From NCBI RefSeq assembly GCF_051014685.1, contig NW_027478979.1:244703-308702 (forward strand): 64,000 nt of DNA, given 5' to 3'. How positions within the stretch are numbered: the stretch's first letter is position 1; the number at the start of each line of letters is the position of its first letter. Both the position numbers and the translations under genes were made by a program. The notes beneath the pieces are model-generated. The model saw only the letters and a program-made list of their open reading frames with translations, was not told the origin of the DNA and made no database searches. Source of the stretch: Ptiloglossa arizonensis. Lineage: Eukaryota > Arthropoda > Insecta > Hymenoptera > Colletidae. Positions 10,896 to 22,700 of the stretch are shown piece by piece.

Positions 10896-13800
10896 AAGCG
10901 TTTCTTACCTCAAAACTGCCATATCTCGCGAACGGATTGACCAATCCGCAAAGTTTCTGTTGCATCTGAAAGTAGAAACTAGCCCCATTACAACGGTATG
11001 AGTAGTTTTCCCCTAGACCGTTCTAGTTATTCGTTTCGAGCATCAGAACTGCGAAAATTTGGAGTTTCTCAAGCGTTTCTTACCTCCAAACTGCCATATC
11101 TCGCGAACGGATTGACCAATCCGCAAAGTTTCTGTTGCATCTGAAAGTAGAAACTAGCCCCATTACAACGGTATGAGCAATTTTCCCCTAGACCGTTCTA
11201 GTTATTCGTTTCGAGCATCAGAACTGCGAAAATTTGGAGTTTCTCAAGCGTTTCTTACCTCAAAACTGCCATACCTCGCGAACGGATTGACCAATCCGCA
11301 AAGTTTCTGTTGCATCTGAAAGTAGAAACTAGCCCCATTACAACGGTATGAGTAGTTTTCCCCTAGGCCGTTCTAGTTATTCGTTTCGAGCATCAGAACT
11401 GCGAAAATTTGGAGTTTCTCAAGCGTTTCTTACCTCAAAACTGCCATATCTCGCGAACGGGTTGACCAATCCGAAAAGTTTCTGTTGCATCTGAAAGTAG
11501 AAACTAGCCCCATTACAACGGTATGAGTAGTTTTCCCCTAGACCGTTCTAGTTATTCGTTTCGAGCATCAGAACTGCGAAAATTTGGAGTTTCTCAAGCG
11601 TTTCTTACCTCAAAACTGCCATATCTCGCGAACGGATTGACCAATCCGCAAAGTTTCTGTTGCATCTGAAAGTAGAAACTAGCCCCATTACAACGGTATG
11701 AGTAGTTTTCCCCTAGACCGTTCTAGTTATTCGTTTCGAGCATCAGAACTGCGAAAATTTGGAGTTTCTCAAGCGTTTCTTACCTCAAAACTGCCATATC
11801 TCGCGAACGGATTGACCAATCCGAAAAGTTTCTGTTGCATCTGAAAGTAGAAACTAGCCCCATTACAACGGTATGAGTAGTTTTCCCCTAGACCGTTCTA
11901 GTTATTCGTTTCGAGCATCAGAACTGCGAAAATTTGGAGTTTCTCAAGCGTTTCTTACCTCAAAACTGCCATATCTCGCGAACGGATTGACCAATCCGCA
12001 AAGTTTCTGTTGCATCTGAAAGTAGAAACTAGCCCCATTACAACGGTATGAGTAGTTTTCCCCTAGGCCGTTCTAGTTATTCGTTTCGAGCATCAGAACT
12101 GCGAAAATTTGGAGTGTCTCAAGCGTTTCTTACCTCAAAACTGCCATATCTCGCGAACGGATTGACCAATCCGCAAAGTTTCTGTTGCATCTGAAAGTAG
12201 AAACTAGCCCCATTACAACGGTATGAGTAGTTTTCCCCTAGACCGTTCTAGTTATTCGTTTCGAGCATCAGAACTGCGAAAATTTGGAGTGTCTCAAGCG
12301 TTTCTTACCTCAAAACTGCCATATCTCGCGAACGGATTGACCAATCCGCAAAGTTTCTGTTGCATCTGAAAGTAGAAACTAGCCCCATTACAACGGTATG
12401 AGTAGTTTTCCCCTAGACCGTTCTAGTTATTCGTTTCGAGCATCAGAACTGCGAAAATTTGAAGTTTCTCAAGCGTTTCTTACCTCAAAACTGCCATATC
12501 TCGCGAACGGATTGACCAATCCGCAAAGTTTCTGTTGCATCTGAAAGTAGAAACTAGCCCCATTACAACGGTATGAGTAGTTTTCCCCTAGCCGTTCTAG
12601 TTCTTCGTTTCGAGCATCAGAACTGCGAAAATTTGGAGTTTCTCAAGCGTTTCTTACCTCAAAACTGCCATATCTCGCGAACGGATTGACCAATCCGCAA
12701 AGTTTCTGTTGCATCTGAAAGTAGAAACTAGCCCCATTACAACGGTATGAGTAGTTTTCCCCTAGACCGTTCTAGTTATTCGTTTCGAGCATCAGAACTG
12801 CGAAAATTTGAAGTTTCTCAAGCGTTTCTTACCTCAAAACTGCCATATCTCGCGAACGGATTGACCAATCCGCAAAGTTTCTGTTGCATCTGAAAGTAGA
12901 AACTAGCCCCATTACAACGGTATGAGTAGTTTTCCCCTAGACCGTTCTAGTTATTCGTTTCGAGCATCAGAACTGCGAAAATTTGGAGTTTCTCAAGCGT
13001 TTCTTACCTCAAGACTGCCATATCTCGCGAACGGATTGACCAATCCGCAAAGTTTCTGTTGCATCTGAAAGTAGAAACTAGCCTCATTACAACGGTATGA
13101 GTAGTTTTCCCCTAGACCGTTCTAGTTATTCGTTTCGAGCATCAGAACTGCGAAAATTTGGAGTTTCTCAAGCGTTTCTTACCTCAAAACTGCCATATCT
13201 CGCGAACGGATTGACAAATCCGCAAAGTTTCTGTTGCATCTGAAAGTAGAAACTAGCCCCATTACAACGGTATGAGTAGTTTTCCCCTAGACCGTTCTAG
13301 TTATTCGTTTCGAGCATCAGAACTGCGAAAATTTGGAGTTTCTCAAGCGTTTCTTACCTCAAAACTGCCATATCTCGCGAACGGATTGACCAATCCGCAA
13401 AGTTTCTGTTGCATCTGAAAGTAGAAACTAGCCCCATTACAACGGTATGAGTAGTTTTCCCCTAGGCCGTTCTAGTTCTTCGTTTCGAGCATCAGAACTG
13501 CGAAAATTTGGAGTTTCTCAAGCGTTTCTTACCTCAAAACTGCCATATCTCGCGAACGGATTGACCAATCCGCAAAGTTTCTGTTGCATCTGAAAGTAGA
13601 AACTAGCCCCATTACAACGGTATGAGTAGTTTTCCCCTAGACCGTTCTAGTTATTCGTTTCGAGCATCAGAACTGCGAAAATTTGGAGTTTCTCAAGCGT
13701 TTCTTACCTCAAAACTGCCATATCTCGCGAACGGATTGACCAATCCGCAATGTTTCTGTTGCATCTGAAAGTAGAATCTAGCCCCATTACAACGGTATGA

Positions 13801-14074
13801 GTAGTTTTCCCCTAGACCGTTCTAGTTATTCGTTTCGAGCATCAGAACTGCGAAAATTTGGAGTTTCTCAAGCGTTTCTTACCTCAAAATTGCCATATCT
13901 CGCGAACGGATTGACCAATCCGAAAAGTTTCTGTTGCATCTGAAAGTAGAATCTAGCCCCATTACAACGGTATGAGTAGTTTTCCCCTAGACCGTTCTAG
14001 TTATTCGTTTCGAGCATCAGAACTGCGAAAATTTGGAGTTTCTCAAGCGTTTCTTACCTCAAAACTGCCATATC

Positions 14075-14080
14075 TCGCGA
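14075..14080. repeat. Conserved palindrome TCGCGA (NruI recognition sequence)
   Basis: TCGCGA occurs at monomer positions 81-86 in almost all A and B copies. Exceptions include some A copies reading CTCCGGAAC (near 60, 959, 4,630, 5,690 and 6,200), CTGGCGAAC (about 4,284) or CTCGCCAAC (about 3,930, 4,980 and 6,551), and B copies with TTGCGA (about 8,475) or TCACGA (about 42,249). It contains two CpG sites and predicts a 175-bp restriction ladder. Confidence 0.85.
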
Positions 14081-14081
14081 A

Positions 14082-14097
14082 CGGATTGACCAATCCG
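14082..14097. repeat. Central dyad symmetry (7-bp arms, 2-nt spacer) in the reference monomer
   Basis: The bases CGGATTG-AC-CAATCCG form a perfect inverted repeat that occurs in nearly every B monomer. In type A (for example 616-631) the same place reads CGGATT-GACG-AATCCG, with 6-bp arms and a 4-nt spacer, so the A-to-B change at monomer position 97 adds one pair. Short dyads are common in centromeric satellites and may extrude as cruciforms; that role is inference here. Recurrent variants CCGATTG and CGGACTG in the left arm break one pair and are not compensated on the right. Confidence 0.85.
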
Positions 14098-14100
14098 CAA

Positions 14101-14129
14101 AGTTTCTGTTGCATCTGAAAGTAGAAACT
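14101..14129. repeat. Second inverted repeat, 7-bp arms with 15-nt loop, specific to type B
   Basis: AGTTTCT (14,101-14,107) is the reverse complement of AGAAACT (14,123-14,129), with 15 bases between. Type A has AATTTCT at the left arm, so the pairing is imperfect there; the A-to-G change at monomer position 108 completes it. The other AGTTTCT copy, at monomer 43-49, can pair with the same right arm over a 79-bp spacer. Confidence 0.8.
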
Positions 14130-17100
14130 AGCCCCATTACAACGGTATGAGTAGTTTTCCCCTAGACCGTTCTAGTTATTCGTTTCGAGCATCAGAACTG
14201 CGAAAAGTTGGAGTTTCTCAAGCGTTTCTTACCTCAAAACTGCCATATCTCGCGAACGGATTGACCAATCCGCAAAGTTTCTGTTGCATCTGAAAGTAGA
14301 AACTAGCCCCATTACAACGGTATGAGTAGTTTTGCCCTAGGCCGTTCTAGTTATTCGTTTCGAGCATCAGAACTGCGAAAATTTGGAGTTTCTCAAGCGT
14401 TTCTTACCTCCAAACTGCCATATCTCGCGAACGGATTGACCAATCCGCAAAGTTTCTGTTGCATCTGAAAGTAGAATATAGCCCCATTACAACGGTATGA
14501 GTAGTTTTCCCCTAGACCGTTCTAGTTATTCGTTTCGAGCATCAGAACTGCGAAAATTTGGAGTGTCTCAAGCGTTTCTTACCTCAAAACTGCCATATCT
14601 CGCGAACGGATTGACCAATCCGCAAAGTTTCTGTTGCATCTGAAAGTAGAAACTAGCCCCATTACAACGGTATGAGTAGTTTTCCCCTAGACCGTTCTAG
14701 TTATTCGTTTCGAGCATCAGAACTGCGAAAATTTGGAGTTTCTCAAGCGTTTCTTACCTCAAAACTGCCATATCTCGCGAACGGATTGACCAATCCGCAA
14801 AGTTTCTGTTGCATCTGAAAGTAGAAACTAGCCCCATTACAACGGTATGAGTAGTTTTCCCCTAGGCCGTTCTAGTTCTTCGTTTCGAGCAACAGAACTG
14901 CGAAAATTTGGAGTTTCTCAAGCGTTTCTTACCTCAAAACTGCCACATCTCGCGAACGGATTGACCAATCCGCAAAGTTTCTGTTGCATCTGAAAGTAGA
15001 AACTAGCCCCATTACAACGGTATGAGTAGTTTTCCCCTAGACCGTTCTAGTTATTCGTTTCGAGCATCAGAACTGCGAAAATTTGGAGTTTCTCAAGCGT
15101 TTCTTACCTCAAAACTGCCATATCTCGCGAACGGATTGACCAATCCGCAAAGTTTCTGTTGCATCTGAAAGTAGAAACTAGCCCCATTACAACGGTATGA
15201 GTAGTTTTCCCCTAGACCGTTCTAGTTATTCGTTTCGAGCATCAGAACTGCGAAAATTTGGAGTTTCTCAAGCGTTTCTTACCTCAAAACTGCCATATCT
15301 CGCGAACGGATTGACCAATCCGCAAAGTTTCTGTTGCATCTGAAAGTAGAAACTAGCCTCATTACAACGGTATGAGTAGTTTTCCCCTAGACCGTTCTAG
15401 TTATTCGTTTCGAGCATCAGAACTGCAAAAATTTGGAGTTTCTCAAGCGTTTCTTACCTCAAAACTGCCATATCTCGCGAACGGATTGACCAATCCGCAA
15501 AGTTTCTGTTGCATCTGAAAGTAGAAACTAGCCCCATTACAACGGTATGAGTAGTTTTCCCCTAGACCGTTCTAGTTATTCGTTTCCAGCATCAGAACTG
15601 CGAAAATTTGGAGTTTCTCAAGCGTTTCTTACCTCAAAACTGCCATATCTCGCGAACGGATTGACCAATCCGCAAAGTTTCTGTTGCATCTGAAAGTAGA
15701 AACTAGCCCCATTACAACTGTATGAGTAGTTTTCCCCTAGACCGTTCTAGTTATTCGTTTCGAGCATCAGAACTGCGAAAATTTGGAGTTTCTCAAGCGT
15801 TTCTTACCTCAAAACTGCCATATCTCGCGAACGGATTGACCAATCCGCAAAGTTTCTGTTGCATCTGAAAGTAGAAACTAGCCCCATTATAACGGTATGA
15901 GTAGTTTTCCCCTAGACCGTTCTAGTTATTCGTTTCGAGCATCAGAACTGCGAAAGTTTGGAGTTTCTCAAGCGTTTCTTACCTCAAAACTGCCATATCT
16001 CGCGAACGGATTGACCAATCCGCAAAGTTTCTGTTGCATCTGAAAGTAGAAACTAGCCCCATTACAACTGTATGAGTAGGTTTCCCCTAGACCGTTCTAG
16101 TTATTCGTTTCGAGCATCAGAACTGCGAAAATTTGGAGTTTCTCAAGCGTTTCTTACCTCAAAACTGCCATATCTCGCGAACGGATTGACAAATCCGCAA
16201 AGTTTCTGTTGCATCTGAAAGTAGAAACTAGCCCCATTACAACGGTATGAGTAGTTTTCCCCTAGGCCGTTCTAGTTATTCGTTTCGAGCATCAGAACTG
16301 CGAAAATTTGGAGTTTCTCAAGCATTTCTTACTTCAAAACTGCCATATCTCGCGAACGGACTGACCAATCCGCAAAGTTTCTGTTGCATCTGAAAGTAGA
16401 AACTAGCCCCATTACAACGGTATGAGTAGTTTTCCCCTAGACCGTTCTAGTTATTCGTTTCGAGCATCAGAACTGCGAAAATTTGGAGTTTCTCAAGCGT
16501 TTCTTACCTCAAAACTGCCATATCTCGCGAACGGATTGACCAATCCGCAAAGTTTCTGTTGCATCTGAAAGTAGAAACTAGCCCCATTACAACGGTATGA
16601 GAAGTTTTCCCCTAGACCGTTCTAGTTATTCGTTTCGAGCATCAGAACTGCGAAAATTTGGAGTTTCTCAAGCGTTTCTTACCTCAAAACTGCCATATCT
16701 CGCGAACGGATTGACCAATCCGCAAAGATTCTGTTGCATCTGAAAGTAGAAACTAGCCCCATTACAACGGTATGAGAAGTTTTCCCCTAGACCGTTCTAG
16801 TTATTCGTTTCGAGCATCAGAACTGCGAAAATTTGGAGTTTCTCAAGCGTTTCTTACCTCAAAACTGCCATATCTCGCGAACGGATTGACCAATCCGCAA
16901 AGATTCTGTTGCATCTGAAAGTAGAAACTAGCCCCATTACAACGGTATGAGTAGTTTTCCCCTAGACCGTTCTAGTTATTCGTTTCGAGCATCAGAACTG
17001 CGAAAATTTGGAGTTTCTCAAGCGTTTCTTACCTCAAAACTGCCATATCTCGCGAACGGATTGACCAATCCGCAAAGTTTCTGTTGCATCTGAAAGTAGA

Positions 17101-19764
17101 AACTAGCCCCATTACAACGGTATGAGTAGTTTTCCCCTAGGCCGTTCTAGTTATTCGTTTCGAGCATCAGAACTGCGAAAATTTGGAGTTTCTCAAGCGT
17201 TTCTTACCTCAAAACTGCCATATCTCGCGAACGGATTGACCAATCCGAAAAGTTTCTGTTGCATCTGAAAGTAGAAACTAGCCCCATTACAACGGTATGA
17301 GTAGTTTTCCCCTAGACCGTTCTAGTTATTCGTTTCGAGCATCAGAACTGCGAAAATTTGGAGTTTCTCAAGCGTTTCTTACCTCAAAACTGCCATATCT
17401 CGCGAACGGATTGACCAATCCGCAAAGTTTCTGTTGCATCTGAAAGTAGAAACTAGCCCCATTACAACGGTATGAGTAGTTTTCCCCTAGACCGTTCTAG
17501 TTATTCGTTTCGAGCATCAGAACTGCGAAAATTTGGAGTTTCTCAAGCGTTTCTTACCTCAAAACTGCCATATCTCGCGAACGGATTGACCAATCCGAAA
17601 AGTTTCTGTTGCATCTGAAAGTAGAAACTAGCCCCATTACAACGGTATGAGTAGTTTTCCCCTAGACCGTTCTAGTTATTCGTTTCGAGCATCAGAACTG
17701 CGAAAATTTGGAGTTTCTCAAGCGTTTCTTACCTCAAAACTGCCATATCTCGCGAACGGATTGACCAATCCGCAAAGTTTCTGTTGCATCTGAAAGTAGA
17801 AACTAGCCCCATTACAACGGTATGAGTAGTTTTCCCCTAGGCCGTTCTAGTTATTCGTTTCGAGCATCAGAACTGCGAAAATTTGGAGTTTCTCAAGCGT
17901 TTCTTACCGCAAAACTGCCATATCTCGCGAACGGATTGACCAATCCGCAAAGTTTCTGTTGCATCTGAAAGTAGAAACTTGCCCCATTACAACGGTATGA
18001 GTAGTTTTCCCCTAGACCGTTCTAGTTATTCGTTTCGAGCATCAGAACTGCGAAAATTTGGAGTTTCTCAAGCGTTTCTTACCTCAAAACTGCCATATCT
18101 CGCGAACCGATTGACCAATCCGCAAAGTTTCTGTTGCATCTGAAAGTAGAAACTAGCCCCATTACAACGGTATGAGTAGTTTTCCCCTAGACCGTTCTAG
18201 TTATTCGTTTCGAGCATCAGAACTGCGAAAATTTGGAGTTTCTCAAGCGTTTCTTACCTCAAAACTGCCATACCTCGCGAACGGATTGACCAATCCGCAA
18301 AGTTTCTGTTGCATCTGAAAGTAGAAACTAGCCCCATTACAACGGTATGAGTAGTTTTCCCCTAGGCCGTTCTAGTTATTCGTTTCGAGCATCAGAACTG
18401 CGAAAATTTGGAGTTTCTCAACCGTTTCTTACCTCAAAACTGCCATATCTCGCGAACGGATTGACCAATCCGCAAAGTTTCTGTTGCATCTGAAAGTAGA
18501 AACTAGCCCCATTACAACGGTATGAGTAGTTTTCCCCTAGACCGTTCTAGTTATTCGTTTCGAGCATCAGAACTGCGAAGATTTGGAGTTTCTCAAGCGT
18601 TTCTTACCTCAAAACTGCCATATCTCGCGAACGGATTGACCAATCCGAAAAGTTTCTGTTGCATCTGAAAGTAGAAACTAGCCCCATTACAACGGTATGA
18701 GTAGTTTTCCCCTAGACCGTTCTAGTTATTCGTTTCGAGCATCAGAACTGCGAAAATTTGGAGTTTCTCAAGCGTTTCTTACCTCAAAACTGCCATATCT
18801 CGCGAACGGATTGACCAATCCGCAAAGTTTCTGTTGCATCTGAAAGTAGAAACTAGCCCCATTACAACGGTATGAGTAGTTTTCCCCTAGACCGTTCTAG
18901 TTATTCGTTTCGAGCATCAGAACGGCGAAAATTTGGAGTTTCTCAAGCGTTTCTTACCTCAAAACTGCCATATCTCGCGAACGGATTGACCAATCCGCAA
19001 AGTTTCTGTTGCATCTGAAAGTAGAAACTAGCCTCATTACAACGGTATGAGTAGTTTTCCCCTAGACCGTTCTAGTTATTCGTTTCGAGCATCAGAACTG
19101 CGAAAATTTGGAGTTTCTCAAGCGTTTCTTACCTCAAAACTGCCATATCTCGCGAACGGATTGACCAATCCGCAAAGTTTCTGTTGCATCTGAAAGTAGA
19201 AACTAGCCCCATTACAACGGTATGAGTAGTTTTCCCCTAGGCCGTTCTAGTTATTCGTTTCGAGCATCAGAACTGCGAAAATTTGGAGTTTCTCAAGCGT
19301 TTCTTACCTCAAAACTGCCATATCTCGCGAACGGATTGACCATTCCGAAAAGTTTCTGTTGCATCTCAAAGTAGAAACTAGCCCCATTACAACGGTATGA
19401 GTAGTTTTGCCCTAGGCCGTTCTAGTTATTCGTTTCGAGCATCAGAACTGCGAAAATTTGGAGTTTCTCAAGCGTTTCTTACCTCCAAACTGCCATATCT
19501 CGCGAACGGATTGACCAATCCGCAAAGTTTCTGTTGCATCTGAAAGTAGAAACTAGCCCCATTACAACGGTATGAGTAGTTTTCCCCTAGACCGTTCTAG
19601 TTATTCGTTTCGAGCATCAGAACTGCGAAAATTTGGAGTTTCTCAAGCGTTTCTTACCTCAAAACTGCCATATCTCGCGAACGGATTGACCAATCCGCAA
19701 AGTTTCTGTTGCATCTGAAAGTAGAAACTAGCCCCATTACAACGGTATGAGTAGTTTTCCCCTA

Positions 19765-22700
19765 GGCCGTTCTAGTTATTCGTTTCGAGCATCAGAACTG
19801 CGAAAATTTGGAGTTTCTCAAGCGTTTCTTACCTCAAAACTGCCATATCTCGCGAACGGATTGACCAATCCGAAAAGTTTCTGTTGCATCTGAAAGTAGA
19901 AACTAGCCCCATTACAACGGTATGAGTAGTTTTCCCCTAGACCGTTCTAGTTATTCGTTTCGAGCATCAGAACTGCGAAAATTTGGAGTTTCTCAAGCGT
20001 TTCTTACCTCAAAACTGCCATATCTCGCGAACGGATTGACCAATCCGAAAAGTTTCTGTTGCATCTGAAAGTAGAAACTAGCCCCATTACAACGGTATGA
20101 GTAGTTTTCCCCTAGACCGTTCTAGTTATTCGTTTCGAGCATCAGAACTGCGAAAATTTGGAGTTTCTCAAGCGTTTCTTACCTCAAAACTGCCATATCT
20201 CGCGAACGGATTGACCAATCCGCAAAGTTTCTGTTGCATCTGAAAGTAGAAACTAGCCCCATTACAACGGTATGAGTAGTTTTCCCCTAGACCGTTCTAG
20301 TTATTCGTTTCGAGCATCAGAACTGCGAAAATTTGTAGTTTCTCAAGCGTTTCTTACCTCAAAACTGCCATATCTCGCGAACGGATTGACCAATCCGAAA
20401 AGTTTCTGTTGCATCTGAAAGTAGAAACTAGCCCCATTACAAAGGTATGAGTAGTTTTCCCCTAGGCCGTTCTGGTTATTCGTTTCGAGCATCAGAACTG
20501 CGAAAATTTGGAGTTTCTCAAGCGTTTCTTACCTCAAAACTGCCATATCTCGCGAACGGATTGACCAATCCGCAAAGTTTCTGTTGCATCTGAAAGTAGA
20601 AACTAGCCCCATTACAACGGTATGAGTAGTTTTCCCCTAGACCGTTCTAGTTATTCGTTTCGAGCATCAGAACTGCGAAAATATGTAGTTTCTCAAGCGT
20701 TTCTTACCTCAAAACTGCCATATCTCGCGAACGGATTGACCAATCCGCAAAGTTTCTGTTGCATCTGAAAGTAGAAACTAGCCCCATTACAACGGTATGA
20801 GTAGTTTTCCCCTAGGCCGTTCTAGTTATTCGTTTCGAGCATCAGAACTGCGAAAATTTGGAGTTTCTCAAGCGTTTCTTACCTCAAAACTGCCATATCT
20901 CGCGAACGGATTGACCAATCCGAAAAGTTTCTGTTGCATCTGAAAGTAGAAACTAGCCCCATTACAACGGTATGAGTAGTTTTCCCCTAGACCATTCTAG
21001 TTATTCGTTTCGAGCATCAGAACTGCGAAAATTTGGAGTTTCTCAAGCGTTTCTTACCTCAAAACTGCCATATCTCGCGAACGGATTGACCAATCCGAAA
21101 AGTTTCTGTTGCATCTGAAAGTAGAAACTAGCCCCATTACAACGGTATGAGTAGTTTTCCCCTAGACCGTTCTAGTTATTCGTTTCGAGCATCAGAACTG
21201 CGAAAATTTGGAGTTTCTCAAGCGTTTCTTACCTCAAAACTGCCATATCTCGCGAACGGATTGACCAATCCGCAAAGTTTCTGTTGCATCTGAAAGTAGA
21301 AACTAGCCCCATTACAACGGTATGAGTAGTTTTCCCCTAGACCGTTCTAGTTATTCGTTTCGAGCATCAGAACTGCGAAAATTTGTAGTTTCTCAAGCGT
21401 TTCTTACCTCAAAACTGCCATATCTCGCGAACGGATTGACCAATCCGAAAAGTTTCTGTTGCATCTGAAAGTAGAAACTAGCCCCATTACAACGGTATGA
21501 GTAGTTTTCCCCTAGGCCGTTCTGGTTATTCGTTTCGAGCATCAGAACTGCGAAAATTTGGAGTTTCTCAAGCGTTTCTTACCTCAAAACTGCCATATCT
21601 CGCGAACGGATTGACCAATCCGCAAAGTTTCTGTTGCATCTGAAAGTAGAAACTAGCCCCATTACAACGGTATGAGTAGTTTTCCCCTAGACCGTTCTGG
21701 TTATTCGTTTCGAGCATCAGAACTGCGAAAATTTGGAGTTTCTCAAGCGTTTCTTACCTCAAAACTGCCATATCTCGCGAACGGATTGACCAATCCGCAA
21801 AGTTTCTGTTGCATCTGAAAGTAGAAACTAGCTCCATTACAAAGGTATGAGTAGTTTTCCCCTAGACCGTTCTAGTTATTCGTTTCGAGCATCAGAACTG
21901 CGAAAATTTGGAGTTTCTCAAGCGTTTCTTACCGCAAAACTGCCATATCTCGCGAACGGATTGACCAATCCGCAAAGTTTCTGTTGCATCTGAAAGTAGA
22001 AACTAGCCCCATTACAACGGTATGAGTAGTTTTCCCCTAGACCGTTCTAGTTATTCGTTTCGAGCATCAGAACTGCGAAAATTTGGAGTTTCTCAAGCGT
22101 TTCTTACCTCAAAACTGCCATATCTCGCGAACGGATTGACCAATCCGCAAAGTTTCTGTTGCATCTGAAAGTAGAATCTAGCCCCATTACAACGGTATGA
22201 GTAGTTTTCCCCTAGACCGTTCTAGTTATTCGTTTCGAGCATCAGAACTGCGAAAATTTGGAGTTTCTCAAGCGTTTCTTACCTCAAAACTGCTATATCT
22301 CGCGAACGGATTGACCAATCCGCAAAGTTTCTGTTGCATCTGAAAGTAGAAACTAGCCCCATTACAACGGTATGAGTAGTTTTCCCCTAGACCGTTCTAG
22401 TTATTCGTTTCGAGCATCAGAACTGCGAAAATTTGGAGTTTCTCAAGCGTTTCATACCTCAAAACTGCCATATCTCGCGAACGGATTGACCAATCCGCAA
22501 AGTTTCTGTTGCATCTGAAAGTAGAAACTAGCCCCATTACAACGGTATGAGAAGTTTTCCCCTAGACCGTTCTAGTTATTCGTTTCGAGCATCAGAACTG
22601 CGAAAATTTGGAGTTTCTCAAGCGTTTCTTACCTCAAAACTGCCATATCTCGCGAACGGATTGACCAATCCGCAAAGTTTCGGTTGCATCTGAAAGTAGA

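Larger units (their letters stand above)
13995..14169. repeat. Reference type B consensus monomer (175 bp)
   Basis: This copy matches the majority base at every position I checked, so it serves as the numbering reference (position 1 is the first T of TTCTAG). Landmarks are the TTCGAGCATCAG box at 14-25, the AGTTTCT motif at 43-49 and again at 107-113, the palindrome TCGCGA at 81-86, the dyad CGGATTGACCAATCCG at 88-103, AGAAACT at 129-135, and the TTTTCCCCTAG tract at 161-171. The strand choice is arbitrary, since nothing shows a direction of transcription. Confidence 0.9.

Noticed and set aside
14123..14150. CENP-B box-like match in type A on the reverse strand (GCCCGATTACAACGGTA)
   Set aside because: It matches 7 of 9 core positions of the CENP-B box and fails the last two. 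A 7/9 match in a 175-bp monomer on two strands is expected by chance about half the time, and type B loses a further position (CCCC).
13995..14169. Internal half-repeat: GCATCAGAACTGCGAAAA versus GCATCTGAAAGTAGAAAC
   Set aside because: Only about 12 of 17 positions agree and similarity does not extend, so an ancient duplication inside the monomer is possible but not supported.
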